Notes: generated by a model not told the origin, from the sequence alone. A stretch of DNA of 64,000 nucleotides from Corynebacterium sp. sy039 (GCF_007904105.1 NZ_CP042325.1:992001-1056000), one strand, 5' to 3'. Counted from the stretch's first letter, positions 1 to 10,066 are shown. Program-made: numbers and translations.

Positions 1-816
1 ACCATTGACAATGCAAATAAGTTCTTTCTCATCGTGATTGAGTTCTAGCCCACGCATGATGTCGTCGAGAAGCTGTGCAACGATTTCTTGAGCGGCTTTG
101 CTGTCAACGCGTTCCACGCCACGCTCACCGTGAATACCTACTCCGACCTCCATTTTTCCATGAGGAAGATCAAAGGTAGTGCGACCATGAGTTGGATTGT
201 GTCCGGGAGCGAGCGCAACTGCCATACTACGAGAATTATCGGCAACCCATTGTCCAATGCGTGCTACTTCACTCAGGTTATCTCCACGCTGAGCAGCAGC
301 ACCAGCAATTTTTTCTACGAGGATAGTTGCTGCGGTACCGCGTCGTCCTGGTCTAGTATCGTCATCACCCAGGTCGGTAGCAACATCATCAGCGACGAGA
401 ATGACGGCGGTATCTACGTCGTGTGTGGCTTGGCGTGCTACATGAAAATTCATGACATCACCGGTGTAGTTTTTGACGATGTGCACTACACCAGCACCTT
501 GGTCTGCCCACCGTGTTGCTTGAGTAATCTGAACTGCATTTGGTGAAGTAAAAAGTAGACCTGGGCACACGGCGCTGAGCATGCCGCTACCGAGAAATCC
601 TGCGTGCAGTGGTTCATGCCCAGAACCACCTCCTGACACAAGCGCTACAGCCGGTGCACCAGCATCGGTAGTGATAGGGGAGGTACGACCAATAAAACCA
701 TTGTCATGCCAAGATGCATCGGGATGTCCAGCAATGAAACCGCCTAATGCCTCAGGTAGAAATTGTGCAGGATCATTGCGAAACGATGCGGTCGATTGAT
801 TGTGCGAGGTGTTCAT
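1..816 (-). CDS. dhaK: Dihydroxyacetone kinase, DhaK domain (3' end outside window)
   Basis: The reverse strand encodes at least 272 residues of a dihydroxyacetone kinase substrate-binding (DhaK) domain, and the frame is open to the window edge. Visible family motifs are GGGSGHEPLHAGF (residues 62-74, with His67), the KNYTGDVMNF segment (about 115-124), the Asp pair at 143-144, RGTAATILVEKIAG (about 159-172) and GVGIHGE (225-231). His229 of the last motif is expected to bind dihydroxyacetone covalently. The protein phosphorylates dihydroxyacetone to its phosphate in the cytoplasm. The window does not show whether an ATP-binding DhaL domain is fused at the C-terminus or encoded separately. The start lies 17 bp after the IclR gene on the same strand, so the two are probably co-transcribed. 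Confidence 0.9.
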   Translation of the reverse strand, partial: MNTSHNQSTASFRNDPAQFLPEALGGFIAGHPDASWHDNGFIGRTSPITTDAGAPAVALVSGGGSGHEPLHAGFLGSGMLSAVCPGLLFTSPNAVQITQATRWADQGAGVVHIVKNYTGDVMNFHVARQATHDVDTAVILVADDVATDLGDDDTRPGRRGTAATILVEKIAGAAAQRGDNLSEVARIGQWVADNSRSMAVALAPGHNPTHGRTTFDLPHGKMEVGVGIHGERGVERVDSKAAQEIVAQLLDDIMRGLELNHDEKELICIVNG

Positions 817-833
817 ACCCTCCGAGAGTAACA

Positions 834-1613
834 CTACTGCGCTAAGAGCGCAGTAACATTATTAGCTGCTTGTATGAGTTGTTCTGCCCACAGTTGTCCC
901 GGTGATGGCTTAAGCCTTTCCGACGGACCGGAAATGGATAGCACAGCGATAAGTTGTTTGGCGGAGTCAAAAATTGGGGCAGAGCAGCTCGCTAAACCTA
1001 TTTCTCGTTCGGATATTGATTCTGCCCACCCTTTCTGTCTGATTGTTTCCAAATCACTTGGAGTGATGTGCTGTGCAGCAGGTAGGATGCGTTCACTGAG
1101 TTCTGATGAACCATAAGCGAGAAATACTTTTGCTGCGGAGCCTGCTTGGAGGGTAAGTCGTGTACCTACCGGTACTGTGTTTTGCAATCCTGAGTCTGGT
1201 TCTTGAGCTGCAATACACATTCGTGTTGTACCAGCTAATTGATAGAGTTGTACCGATTCATGAGTGGTGTCCATGAGACGGGTCATTGTGTTATGCGCGG
1301 CGTCGATAAGCCTGGTGGAGTGCTGATTAGTCAGTGATGCTAATGCAGTACCAATGCGCCATCGACCATCGCTACCGCGAGTAAGAAGATGATGTGCTTC
1401 GAGGGCAGTAGCTAAGCGATGCGCTGTTGCACGTGGCAATTGTGTCTCTTGTGCAAGTTCAGCGAGGGAACGCGGTTGCCCGGCAACGCTAAACATAATG
1501 AGAACTGCTCGGTCAAGCACTTTAATTCCACTTGTCGCATGTTCAATATCGGCAGATATGGCAGTGCTGTCATGATGCGTGTGTTTCTCGGAAGGTATGT
1601 TAAGCTGTCCCAT
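834..1613 (-). CDS. IclR-family transcriptional regulator (LtbR-like)
   Basis: The 259-residue protein has an N-terminal winged helix (about residues 30-90, with LAELAQETQLPRATAHRLA as the helix-turn-helix) and a C-terminal IclR effector-binding domain. It is divergent from leuCD, the position of the leucine/tryptophan regulator LtbR in Corynebacterium glutamicum, so it most likely represses leuCD and perhaps leuB. A near-perfect palindrome covers its own start codon, which suggests autoregulation. No Shine-Dalgarno sequence precedes the ATG, so the mRNA may be leaderless, or translation may begin downstream because the first 28 residues are not typical. A dihydroxyacetone kinase gene follows directly on the same strand. 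Confidence 0.85.
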   Translation of the reverse strand: MGQLNIPSEKHTHHDSTAISADIEHATSGIKVLDRAVLIMFSVAGQPRSLAELAQETQLPRATAHRLATALEAHHLLTRGSDGRWRIGTALASLTNQHSTRLIDAAHNTMTRLMDTTHESVQLYQLAGTTRMCIAAQEPDSGLQNTVPVGTRLTLQAGSAAKVFLAYGSSELSERILPAAQHITPSDLETIRQKGWAESISEREIGLASCSAPIFDSAKQLIAVLSISGPSERLKPSPGQLWAEQLIQAANNVTALLAQ

Positions 1614-1638
1614 ATTGTGATATTATATATCTCAATAT
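1612..1638. promoter_or_regulatory. Inverted-repeat operator between the IclR gene and leuC
   Basis: The arms ATATTGTGATA (1612-1622) and TATCTCAATAT (1628-1638) are inverted copies matching at 10 of 11 positions, with a 5-bp spacer. The site overlaps the start codon of the IclR gene and lies about 110 bp upstream of leuC. An imperfect palindrome of this size is typical of IclR-family operators. That the neighbouring IclR protein binds it is inference. Confidence 0.55.
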
Positions 1639-1750
1639 ATGGGATTAGCAATTGGTGAGTACGCAATAAAAGAGTCTCGCTATGAGCACAATCCCAGGTT
1701 CATTATAAAAGACAATAACAAGACGTAATGAGATGAATGAGGTGCTTTCC

Positions 1751-3223
1751 ATGACCAGCCCCATGGATTCCCATGATAATACACATAAGCCAGGTCAAGA
1801 GGGGAAAAATAAACTAACCCTTGCTGAAAAAGTATGGCGCGATCATATTGTTTCTCAAGGCAAACAGGGCGACCCTGATCTTATTTTCATTGACCTGCAA
1901 TTATTGCATGAGGTTACCTCACCACAAGCCTTTGATGGTTTACGCTTGGCAGGGCGTACAATACGTCACCCTGAATTACATCTAGCAACCGAAGATCATA
2001 ATGTGCCTACCACTGGAATTAAGGTAGGAGCATTAACAGAAATTAAAGATGCCACCTCTCGTACTCAAGTAGAGACATTGCGTAAAAACTGTGCAGAGTT
2101 TGGTGTGCGATTGCACCCAATGGGGGATATTAAACAGGGAATTGTGCATCAAGTAGGACCACAATTAGGAGCTACGCAGCCAGGGATGACCATTGTTTGC
2201 GGTGATTCCCATACTTCAACGCATGGTGCGTTTGGAGCTATGGCCTTTGGTATAGGTACGTCAGAGGTAGAACACGTTATGGCTACCCAGACATTATCGC
2301 TGAAACCATTTAAGACAATGGCGATTAACGTCAGTGGTCAATTGCAGCCCGGGGTATCAGCTAAAGACTTGATTTTGGCGATCATTGCCAAAATAGGCAC
2401 AGGTGGTGGACAAGGGCACGTTATCGAATATCGCGGCGAAGCCATTAAAAAATTGTCTATGGAAGCACGAATGACCATATGCAATATGTCCATTGAAGCA
2501 GGTGCGCGAGCAGGAATGATTGCTCCCGATGAAACCACTTTTGAGTATCTCAAAGGTCGTGAGTTGGCACCTCAAGGTGCTGACTGGGATGCTGCTGTTT
2601 CGTATTGGAAAACATTGCCCACAGATGAAGGCGCAGAGTTTGACACCGTGGTAGACATAGATGGTAGTGCTCTAACTCCGTTTGTTACGTGGGGCACTAA
2701 CCCTGGTCAGGGATTGCCACTCGATGCCACAGTGCCGTCACCAGAGGATTTCACCAATGATAATGACAAAGCAGCTGCAGAAAAAGCCTTAAAATATATG
2801 GATCTCATTCCGGGAACACCGTTGCGTGAGATAAAAATTGACACTGTATTCCTTGGCTCTTGTACGAATGCGCGTATCGAAGATTTGCGTGCGGCAGCAC
2901 AGGTATTGGATGGTCGCAAAATTGCCGATTCGGTGCGCATGATGGTTGTGCCTTCGTCGGCGATGGTTAAGCAGCAGGCAGAGGAAGAAGGGCTGGATAA
3001 AATTTTTATTGCGGCAGGCGCAGATTGGCGAACTGCAGGGTGCTCTATGTGCCTTGGGATGAATCCAGACCAGCTTGCTCCAGGTGAGCGTTCTGCTTCT
3101 ACCTCAAACCGTAATTTCGAGGGGCGGCAGGGTCCAGGTGGGCGCACCCATTTAGTTTCTCCAGAAGTAGCAGCTGCTACTGCTGTTCGAGGAACATTAT
3201 CGTCTCCAGCTGATTTACTCTAA
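1751..3223 (+). CDS. leuC: 3-isopropylmalate dehydratase large subunit
   Basis: LeuC (490 residues from this start) forms the iron-sulfur subunit of isopropylmalate isomerase, which converts 2-isopropylmalate to 3-isopropylmalate in leucine synthesis. The three cluster cysteines are Cys371 (in [11 protein letters not shown]) and Cys431 and Cys434 (in [11 protein letters not shown]). The aconitase-type substrate motif [13 protein letters not shown] is also present. The ATG at 1751 is preferred over the in-frame ATG at 1733 because GAGGTG lies 6 bp before it and the N-terminus MTSPM matches Corynebacterium homologues. leuD follows after 35 bp and encodes the partner subunit. Confidence 0.97.
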   Translation: MTSPMDSHDNTHKPGQEGKNKLTLAEKVWRDHIVSQGKQGDPDLIFIDLQLLHEVTSPQAFDGLRLAGRTIRHPELHLATEDHNVPTTGIKVGALTEIKDATSRTQVETLRKNCAEFGVRLHPMGDIKQGIVHQVGPQLGATQPGMTIVCGDSHTSTHGAFGAMAFGIGTSEVEHVMATQTLSLKPFKTMAINVSGQLQPGVSAKDLILAIIAKIGTGGGQGHVIEYRGEAIKKLSMEARMTICNMSIEAGARAGMIAPDETTFEYLKGRELAPQGADWDAAVSYWKTLPTDEGAEFDTVVDIDGSALTPFVTWGTNPGQGLPLDATVPSPEDFTNDNDKAAAEKALKYMDLIPGTPLREIKIDTVFLGSCTNARIEDLRAAAQVLDGRKIADSVRMMVVPSSAMVKQQAEEEGLDKIFIAAGADWRTAGCSMCLGMNPDQLAPGERSASTSNRNFEGRQGPGGRTHLVSPEVAAATAVRGTLSSPADLL

Positions 3224-3258
3224 AAGTTTTATCTTTAGGAAAATGGTGAAAAGTCATT

Positions 3259-3849
3259 ATGGAAAAATTTGAGACACATACAGGTGTTGGAGTCCCACTG
3301 ACTCGTTCTAATGTAGATACTGACCAGATCATTCCAGCGGTATATCTCAAGCGAGTAACCCGTAGTGGTTTTGAGGATGGACTCTTTAATAACTGGCGTA
3401 GTAATGAGGCAGACTTTGTGCTTAATCAGCCTGCCTATGCGCACGGTACTGTTCTTGTCGCAGGACCTGATTTTGGTACTGGATCATCACGTGAGCACGC
3501 GGTGTGGGCACTCATGGACTATGGCTTTAGAGTGGTGTTATCGTCTCGTTTTGCTGATATTTTCCGTGGAAACTCTGGCAAAGCTGGTTTGCTGGCAGCC
3601 CAGATGAATCAAGAAGATATTGAATTATTGTGGAAACAGCTTGAGCAGGAACCAGGAAAAGAAATTACTGTCGATCTGGTGCACCGAACAGTCAGCTGTG
3701 GTGAGAATGTCTATTCTTTCGACGTCGATGACTACACTCGATGGAGGCTAATGGAAGGACTTGATGATATCGGCCTGACCCTGCAAAAGGAGCAAGAGAT
3801 TAAGGCTTTTGAGCAACGTCGTCCCGCTTTTAAGCCTCGAACACAGTAA
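3259..3849 (+). CDS. leuD: 3-isopropylmalate dehydratase small subunit
   Basis: The 196-residue LeuD is the swivel-domain subunit that pairs with LeuC in the isopropylmalate isomerase reaction. Family signatures are the N-terminal [16 protein letters not shown] stretch, [17 protein letters not shown] (about residues 70-86) and [18 protein letters not shown]. The length is normal for bacterial LeuD. It is the second gene of the leuCD operon, and a strong hairpin terminator follows 22 bp after the stop codon. Confidence 0.97.
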   Translation: MEKFETHTGVGVPLTRSNVDTDQIIPAVYLKRVTRSGFEDGLFNNWRSNEADFVLNQPAYAHGTVLVAGPDFGTGSSREHAVWALMDYGFRVVLSSRFADIFRGNSGKAGLLAAQMNQEDIELLWKQLEQEPGKEITVDLVHRTVSCGENVYSFDVDDYTRWRLMEGLDDIGLTLQKEQEIKAFEQRRPAFKPRTQ

Positions 3850-3871
3850 GCACAGTAAATAGGCACATACA

Positions 3872-3899
3872 GACCTGGTTGTCATGGAACAACCAGGTC
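3872..3899. terminator. Hairpin terminator between leuD and mutT1
   Basis: A perfect 11-bp stem, GACCTGGTTGT (3872-3882) against ACAACCAGGTC (3889-3899), encloses a 6-nt loop. It lies between two convergent genes, so it may act in both directions. The following plus-strand sequence is T-rich but has no clean T run. Confidence 0.7.
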
Positions 3900-3911
3900 A
3901 TCTCCTGTATT

Positions 3912-4922
3912 TCATTTCACTGGCAGTGGGCTTTCGATGTAATCCGCTCCGATTAATTCCGAACCATGAAAGGAAAGCACCCATACACTAGCTTTCTTAG
4001 CGCGAATATGCTCGAGTGGCAGTCGTCCCCGAGCAGACAGTGAACCAAGCATATCTGGGATTGTGAGCCCTTGACTACAGACAACGCTTACACCTCCTTG
4101 AGCGACGATGTCGTCAAAGGCTTTCTTTGCGCCTTTCATATTTTCTAACCAGCCATCATCACCCAAAAGCTCATCAATGTGCACTTCAAGAGCTAAATCT
4201 TCGGCAAGTGGGCGTACTGTTGTCTGGCAACGATCGGGCAACGCAGAATAAATTACCTCTGGTTTATACGCCTTGAGCAGCGGAACCAATAATTCAGCTT
4301 GTCGACGTCCTTTCCGATCCAAAGGTCGGATATTGTCGTTACCCGCCCAGGACGAGCGCTTATGGGCATGAGCATGGCGAACATAAAGCACTCGTGCAGT
4401 CGTAGGTAGACTAAGACGTTTCTGTGCCTTTTCTAATATGTTGCGATCAACGTCATAACTCAGCAGTTTTTTGGCTTCTTCGACGCTTAACCAGCGAATT
4501 TCATCGACCTCATTATTTGGCTCAAACTCTCCACCAACAACCTCTGCTGTCCAGTAGTACACAATCTTCATACGGTCGCCCACTGGATAATGCACTTTAC
4601 CTAGTAGTTTTTCAAGCCGAACATCAAATCCTGTTTCCTCTTTGATCTCTCGCACTGCCGTCGTGGCTAAAGATTCACCAGGATCGACTTTTCCTTTGGC
4701 TAAAGACCAATCATCGTAATGTGGACGGTGAATGATTGCTACTTCATGTGACTGTGGATCAGCTTTATCACCGCGCCACAATACTGCACCAGCAGCAATA
4801 GTAGAGCGCTTATACTCTTTAGCTGGTTGTGCATCAATTTTTTGATAACGTCCGGTTATTGCTAATCCAGATTGATTATCTTTTGTAGTTTCGTGTGATA
4901 CCTGTTGTAGCTTTTTGGTCAT
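3912..4922 (-). CDS. mutT1: MutT1-like NUDIX hydrolase with C-terminal histidine phosphatase domain
   Basis: The 336-residue protein joins two domains. The N-terminal NUDIX domain has the complete box Gx5Ex7REUxEExGU at residues 77-98. The C-terminal phosphoglycerate-mutase-like histidine phosphatase domain starts with the RHAH motif at 182-185. This architecture matches mycobacterial MutT1, which hydrolyses 8-oxo-dGTP, 8-oxo-GTP and diadenosine polyphosphates, so a nucleotide-sanitising role is likely. It is transcribed divergently from gpsA and convergently with leuD. The first 35 residues precede the domain and are probably disordered. Confidence 0.88.
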   Translation of the reverse strand: MTKKLQQVSHETTKDNQSGLAITGRYQKIDAQPAKEYKRSTIAAGAVLWRGDKADPQSHEVAIIHRPHYDDWSLAKGKVDPGESLATTAVREIKEETGFDVRLEKLLGKVHYPVGDRMKIVYYWTAEVVGGEFEPNNEVDEIRWLSVEEAKKLLSYDVDRNILEKAQKRLSLPTTARVLYVRHAHAHKRSSWAGNDNIRPLDRKGRRQAELLVPLLKAYKPEVIYSALPDRCQTTVRPLAEDLALEVHIDELLGDDGWLENMKGAKKAFDDIVAQGGVSVVCSQGLTIPDMLGSLSARGRLPLEHIRAKKASVWVLSFHGSELIGADYIESPLPVK

Positions 4923-5156
4923 AATTACTTACCCTATGCACTCGTTAGCCTTTTCATAAACGTTAATCTACATTTGCAGCTCTAGCCTGCATAGGCACGC
5001 CTAGATATCTAGGTAACTGGATAAGTGGGAAAAACGTCGACCGCATCCCCTACAAGGACGCATGGTTTTGTATGATAGACAGCATTGTTTGTCGCATGGC
5101 ATTCTGCTACGCAGGTCTACAATGCGATAACACCTACAAGCAAGGAATGGGAAAAG

Positions 5157-6152
5157 ATGAGAGTTGCCATAATGGGCGCAGGTTCTTGGGGAACTACAAT
5201 AGCAAAGGTTTTTGCTGATGCAGGGTGCCAAGTATGCATATGGGCGCGAAGAACCGAAGTAGCTCAAGAGATCAATCATAACCACCGAAACTCTGCGTAT
5301 TTAGCAGACATTGAGTTACCGCATAACCTCACAGCTCATCATGATGTACTGACAGTGCTCGCAGATAGCGACATTGTTGTGCTAGCCATTCCCTCACAGC
5401 AGTTGAGAGCAAATCTGTCTCAGTGGGCAGAGGCAATTCCTGAGGAAGCAATTGTGCTGAGTCTTGCCAAAGGCATTGAGCAGAATACGTATTTACGCAT
5501 GAGCGAAGTTATCGCTGAAACTATACGACGACCTGTAGAAACTATTGCGGTGTTATCGGGACCAAACCTGGCACAGGAGATAGCACAGGAACAGCCTGCA
5601 GCAACTGTGATTGCTTGTAATGACCAGCGACGAGCACAAATAGTACAAAGAGCATTAGATTCTTCTTACTTGCGTCCCTATACCAATACAGATGTTATTG
5701 GGTGTGAATTAGCAGGTGCGGCAAAAAATGTTATTGCACTGGCGTGTGGCATGGCACTTGGACGAGGACTAGGCGAAAATACGCTTGCCACGCTTATTAC
5801 TCGTGGCTTGGCAGAGATTACTAACCTTGGGCTTGCTATGGGAGCGGATGCTCGTACTTTTGCCGGTTTGGCTGGTCTAGGTGACCTGGTTGCTACATGT
5901 TCTTCTCCTTTGTCGAGGAATCGCTGTTTTGGGCAGCGACTAGGAGCGGGGGAGACATTAGATGCTGCTCGTGCTGCCACTCACGGACAAGTTGCCGAGG
6001 GGGTTATTTCTTCCCAATCAATTTTTATACTTTCGCAAAAGTATCATGTGGATATGCCTATTACTGAGGCGGTATATGGGGTGTGCCATCAGGGAACACA
6101 CGTCGATGAGCTCATAGAGGCTCTCATGGGACATTCGATGAAAGCTGAATAA
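5157..6152 (+). CDS. gpsA: Glycerol-3-phosphate dehydrogenase [NAD(P)+]
   Basis: GpsA (331 residues) reduces dihydroxyacetone phosphate to sn-glycerol 3-phosphate for phospholipid synthesis. Visible are the Rossmann motif GAGSWG (residues 7-12), the conserved LAKG (102-106) and the catalytic lysine Lys190 in [11 protein letters not shown]. The ATG at 5157 is chosen because AAGGA lies 10 bp upstream and the product then begins [12 protein letters not shown] as in homologues. A further upstream ATG in frame at 5085 would add 24 unrelated residues. ddl follows after 36 bp. Confidence 0.95.
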   Translation: MRVAIMGAGSWGTTIAKVFADAGCQVCIWARRTEVAQEINHNHRNSAYLADIELPHNLTAHHDVLTVLADSDIVVLAIPSQQLRANLSQWAEAIPEEAIVLSLAKGIEQNTYLRMSEVIAETIRRPVETIAVLSGPNLAQEIAQEQPAATVIACNDQRRAQIVQRALDSSYLRPYTNTDVIGCELAGAAKNVIALACGMALGRGLGENTLATLITRGLAEITNLGLAMGADARTFAGLAGLGDLVATCSSPLSRNRCFGQRLGAGETLDAARAATHGQVAEGVISSQSIFILSQKYHVDMPITEAVYGVCHQGTHVDELIEALMGHSMKAE

Positions 6153-6188
6153 CAGCGTTGTCATGAGGAAAAGGGTAAACTTACAACG

Positions 6189-7262
6189 ATGAAAACTCAT
6201 GAAGATTCTCGCATAAAAATTGCTGTTATCTATGGTGGGCAGAGCTCAGAACATAGCGTATCGTGTGTGTCGGCAGGTGCTATCATGGCACATCTTGATC
6301 CAGAACGATATGAGATTTATCCAGTAGGCATTACCAAAGATGGTGTGTGGACAATAGGGGAGAGTGACCCTAAGAAACTACAGATCGTCGATAGGCGTAT
6401 GCCTGAAGTGACTTTAACGAAAGAACTGAACTTATCAGTAAATCCACAGACCAAAGGAAAATTCCGCTTCAACGACGGGCAAACCTATGCTGATGTGGAT
6501 GTTGTTTTCCCAGTGCTGCATGGAAAGTATGGGGAGGACGGTACCATTCAAGGAATGCTAGAGCTATCTGGGCTACCTTATGTAGGTACTGGAGTGCTCA
6601 GTTCTGCTTGCGGAATGGATAAGGAATATACCAAAAAACTTTTGCGAGTGGCAGGGCTGCCCATTGGGCGAGAAGTGATTGTATCTGGTGCAGATACGCT
6701 CACGGCTGAGGACAAAGAATATCTAGGCTTGCCAGTGTTCGTGAAACCTGCTCGGGGTGGTTCCTCCATTGGTATTTCTCGAGTAGAACAGTGGGATGAT
6801 CTCGAACAAGCTATAACTCTTGCCCGTGAGCATGACGATAAAGTCATCGTTGAGGCAGAGATTATCGGTGCTGAAGTAGAGTGCGGTGTATTAGAAAATG
6901 CACAAGGGCAATTACTTGCCTCGGTACCAGCACAATTGCTTGATACTAACGAAGGCGAAGAAGGCTTTTATGGTTTTGACACCAAGTACCTTGATAATAT
7001 CGTTCAAGCAAAAATACCCGCTGACTTGCCTGAAGAAACTATAGAGCTTATTCGTTCACTTGCGCTTAGAGCATTTCGTGCACTTAATTGTAAAGGCTTG
7101 GCTCGAGTAGATTTCTTTGTTACGGATTCCGGTCCACTGATTAATGAAATAAACACAATGCCAGGTTTTACACCAATATCAATGTATCCTCAGGTACTGG
7201 CAGCGAGCGATATTTCCTATGAAACGTTGCTTAACGAACTAATCGCTAACGCACTGGCATAA
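6189..7262 (+). CDS. ddl: D-alanine--D-alanine ligase
   Basis: Ddl (357 residues) joins two D-alanines using ATP for peptidoglycan precursor synthesis. It shows the N-terminal GGQSSEHSVSCVSA motif (about residues 16-29), the central PVLHGKYGEDGTIQGMLEL segment, the ATP-grasp glycine-rich loop KPARGGSSIGISR, and the C-terminal INEINTMPGFTPISMYP motif with magnesium-binding residues. The length is typical of the family. It probably forms an operon with gpsA, an association common in actinobacteria. Confidence 0.96.
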   Translation: MKTHEDSRIKIAVIYGGQSSEHSVSCVSAGAIMAHLDPERYEIYPVGITKDGVWTIGESDPKKLQIVDRRMPEVTLTKELNLSVNPQTKGKFRFNDGQTYADVDVVFPVLHGKYGEDGTIQGMLELSGLPYVGTGVLSSACGMDKEYTKKLLRVAGLPIGREVIVSGADTLTAEDKEYLGLPVFVKPARGGSSIGISRVEQWDDLEQAITLAREHDDKVIVEAEIIGAEVECGVLENAQGQLLASVPAQLLDTNEGEEGFYGFDTKYLDNIVQAKIPADLPEETIELIRSLALRAFRALNCKGLARVDFFVTDSGPLINEINTMPGFTPISMYPQVLAASDISYETLLNELIANALA

Positions 7263-7309
7263 TCTGCATATCTGTCTCAGCCCAGAATAAGAGCATGTTA
7301 GCACGTGCT

Positions 7310-8293
7310 CTACCGCACAGGAATAGTCTCGTCAAGGGCTTGGGTTATGGATACAAGTGCAGCATTACCACTTGATTGTGGTACTGAAACAGCTACAGTT
7401 ATACTGCGATCGACGGCAAACCAGGTCGACGCAGTGGTGCTATTTTCTGCACTCGTATCCTCAAACCAGGCAACATTATTGACCTGTTGAATTTGTGCTC
7501 CTGCTTGGTATTTTTCAGGAAACTCTACTCCACAGCGAACAACAATAGGTTCATAGCCATCCACAACCCACGCTGCCATATTATTTACTGCCCGTTGAGT
7601 TAATTTTGCTTCAGGTACAGCAGAATATTGTGGTTCGGTTCCTAAGGTAGGAGGTAATGCAGCTAAAAAAGCAGAACATTGTTGCTGCTGTTGATCAGTC
7701 AGTTGCGCCGGGACAAGGTTATTTAATGCAATCGGGTAAGGCTGCACTGTATTCTTTGATAATTTATTCAGAGCATCCTTGAGTTCTGCAGGGTTGAACT
7801 CTTTGTTTAATGCCGGAGCATCCGCAGAAATAGCAATAACCGGCGACCTATTGGTGCTGTACCAGCTTTGCATAGAGGATTGTGGGGTGGGATCAGCTAC
7901 ACGCAACCATTGTGTGTCACCATAATTTTGCAGTGGAGAAAGTTCACTATATTGCAAGGGTAAATTTACGCCACAGCGTAGGGTTATTCTTTCTGTGGAA
8001 CTTGACTGCCATGCTGCTACTCCAGCAGGAACAGGATCGGCAATCGTCGCTCGGCGATGACCAAGGAAAGTATCTGGTAATGCAGAAATAAAATCAGCAC
8101 ATTCAGTAGATTCTGCTTCTGGAGAGTCTATTACCGGCATTGCAACTGGTTGGTGTGCTGCACGGTGTGCCACAACACGCGCACCAACTAACACAGCAAT
8201 AACGAGCGCAATAGCTAAAACCAGAGCAATAACAATGGGAATGGTTTTATAGTGTTCATTCTGCATTTTGTTTTCTGTAGTGTGCGTATTCAC
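7310..8293 (-). CDS. Membrane-anchored protein with two DUF3515-like repeats
   Basis: This 327-residue protein has one N-terminal membrane segment (about residues 17-40) with a short basic flank, so the rest should face outward. The outer part has two related units. Unit one holds Cys65-ADFISALP, an AAW motif and LRCGVNLP (Cys107). Unit two holds Cys206-SAFLAALP, AAW and VRCGVEFP (Cys254). This pattern fits the actinobacterial DUF3515 family, usually a single unit next to thiL and ddl. The paired cysteines could form one disulfide per unit. The function is unknown. It is divergent from thiL. The in-frame ATG nine codons downstream is an alternative start. Confidence 0.75.
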   Translation of the reverse strand: MNTHTTENKMQNEHYKTIPIVIALVLAIALVIAVLVGARVVAHRAAHQPVAMPVIDSPEAESTECADFISALPDTFLGHRRATIADPVPAGVAAWQSSSTERITLRCGVNLPLQYSELSPLQNYGDTQWLRVADPTPQSSMQSWYSTNRSPVIAISADAPALNKEFNPAELKDALNKLSKNTVQPYPIALNNLVPAQLTDQQQQQCSAFLAALPPTLGTEPQYSAVPEAKLTQRAVNNMAAWVVDGYEPIVVRCGVEFPEKYQAGAQIQQVNNVAWFEDTSAENSTTASTWFAVDRSITVAVSVPQSSGNAALVSITQALDETIPVR

Positions 8294-8395
8294 TCAGCCC
8301 AGTGTAGCAATACTGGGTATTTTATGTTTGCGAATATGCGAGATTATCACCATAGTTCTCCCAAACCGACTAATCGTATTAAGCTCTAAGACACT

Positions 8396-9391
8396 ATGAG
8401 TAGTTACTCCGCGACACCAGCTAAGCCGCTCAACCCTACTGTGGCAGAAGTGGGCGAACAGGCAGCAATTAATGTGATTGTGGCTCATGCACCGAGTTCA
8501 AGGAATGGTGATGATGCCGCAGTCCTAGCGCATGGCGCACCAAACTCTCGTACTGTTGTCAGTACAGATATGTTGGTTGAAAACCGTCATTTCCGTCTAG
8601 ATTGGTCCACTCCAGCAGAGATTGGTCGTAAAGCGATTACCCAAAATTTTGCCGATTTGGAAGCAATGGGTGCTCGTCCGGTAGCTGCACTATTGGCCTT
8701 ATCGGTGCCAGGATACACACGCCTTGGTTTTGTTTCTGAACTGGCACGGGGTATCTCGCAGCGAGTAAGTGATTATGGTGCAGAATTAGTTGGTGGTGAT
8801 ATTACCGACGGGGAAGCTATCGTTATCTCTATAACGGCGATTGGGCAATTAGGTGGTTCGTTACCGGCGTTAACTCTTGATAAAGCAAAACCTGGGCAAA
8901 TTGTGATTGCTTCTGGTGCTATAGGCGAATCAGCAGCGGGATTGGCATTGCTCAATCGTTGTAATCGTGAGGAAATTCCTGCAGAGTTCTATCCACTGCT
9001 ACAAGCTCATTGTTCAGGTGTTATTCCTCCTGGACGTGGTTTTGTTGCCAGAGCAGCTGGAGTAAGTGCTTTGACTGATAACTCAGATGGAATCATTGCT
9101 GACCTTTCTACGATGGCTGCTAAATCAGGTGTAAGCATAAATCTTGATTCATCAGTGCTCGCTCCTACTGCGTTGATGTATCAAGCTGCGGAATTTCTTG
9201 ATGCAGATCCGTGGGAGTGGGTGCTTTGTGGTGGGGAAGACCATACACTCATGGGAACCACTGATTATGATCCGCCAACTGGTTTCAGAAAAATAGGGGT
9301 AGTGGAAAAAAGCAATTGCGAGCTACTGGTGAGCGTCGATAAGCAACAACCGGTTTATGATAGTGGTTGGACAAGTTATGGAAAGAGATGA
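8396..9391 (+). CDS. thiL: Thiamine-monophosphate kinase
   Basis: ThiL (331 residues) phosphorylates thiamine monophosphate to thiamine pyrophosphate, the final step of cofactor synthesis. Typical features are the N-terminal GDDAAVL motif, VSTDMLVENRHFRLDW, the metal-binding and ATP-binding segment AELVGGDITDGEAIV, and the C-terminal LCGGEDHTLMGT motif. It belongs to the AIRS/PurM fold. ung starts 6 bp after its stop codon, so the two genes are co-transcribed. Confidence 0.94.
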   Translation: MSSYSATPAKPLNPTVAEVGEQAAINVIVAHAPSSRNGDDAAVLAHGAPNSRTVVSTDMLVENRHFRLDWSTPAEIGRKAITQNFADLEAMGARPVAALLALSVPGYTRLGFVSELARGISQRVSDYGAELVGGDITDGEAIVISITAIGQLGGSLPALTLDKAKPGQIVIASGAIGESAAGLALLNRCNREEIPAEFYPLLQAHCSGVIPPGRGFVARAAGVSALTDNSDGIIADLSTMAAKSGVSINLDSSVLAPTALMYQAAEFLDADPWEWVLCGGEDHTLMGTTDYDPPTGFRKIGVVEKSNCELLVSVDKQQPVYDSGWTSYGKR

Positions 9392-9397
9392 GTATTC

Positions 9398-10066
9398 ATG
9401 AGTAAAAAATCTTTACCCGTGCATGAATCTTGGTTAGAACCACTAGCACCTGTGGAAGAGAAAATACATTTAATGGGGGATTTTCTTCGCGCAGAAAATG
9501 CTGCTGGTCGTGGTTATTTGCCTAGTGGATCGTCAGTATTGCGCGCTTTTCATTATCCTTTTGACGAGGTAAAAGTGATTATTGTTGGGCAAGATCCTTA
9601 CCCAACTCCTGGACACGCAATGGGATTGAGCTTTTCGACGCAACCTGGAGTCCGTCCACTGCCGCGTAGTTTAGTGAATATCTTTAAGGAATTATCCGAT
9701 GACCTAGGTATTCCTGCTCCAACAGATGGCGATCTTACCCCTTGGTCAGAGCAGGGGGTAGCTCTTTTTAATAGAGTGCTTACTGTACAACCAGGTAATG
9801 CAGGTTCTCACCGTGGGCGTGGCTGGGAAGAAATAACAGAAACTGCATTGCGTGCTTTAGCACAGCGCAATAAGCCATTAGTAGGATTGCTCTGGGGGCG
9901 TGATGCTCAAGCAACCCGTGCTTTTCTCGGTAAAACTCCTTGTGTTATGTCTGCCCACCCTTCACCTTTATCGGCGAGTCGAGGTTTCTTTGGATCGCGT
10001 CCTTTTAGCCAAGTCAACCAATTATTAGAGCAACAAGGTAGTTCTCCAGTAGATTGGCGACTATAA
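9398..10066 (+). CDS. ung: Uracil-DNA glycosylase
   Basis: Ung (222 residues) removes uracil from DNA and starts base excision repair. The active-site motif GQDPYP is at residues 64-69 with catalytic Asp66, and the second motif HPSPLSA contains His187. The length is normal for family-1 UDG. It sits between thiL (6 bp upstream) and recG, in the usual corynebacterial order. Confidence 0.96.
   Translation: MSKKSLPVHESWLEPLAPVEEKIHLMGDFLRAENAAGRGYLPSGSSVLRAFHYPFDEVKVIIVGQDPYPTPGHAMGLSFSTQPGVRPLPRSLVNIFKELSDDLGIPAPTDGDLTPWSEQGVALFNRVLTVQPGNAGSHRGRGWEEITETALRALAQRNKPLVGLLWGRDAQATRAFLGKTPCVMSAHPSPLSASRGFFGSRPFSQVNQLLEQQGSSPVDWRL

Noticed and set aside
88-799. Two plus-strand open frames at the window start
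   Set aside because: The reverse strand encodes a clear DhaK domain across the whole stretch; the plus-strand frames have no family features.
7290-7311. Hairpin AGAGCATG/CGTGCTCT between ddl and the DUF3515-like gene as a terminator
   Set aside because: The stem has a G-U pair and no T run on either side, and it overlaps the stop codon of the minus-strand gene; too weak to call.
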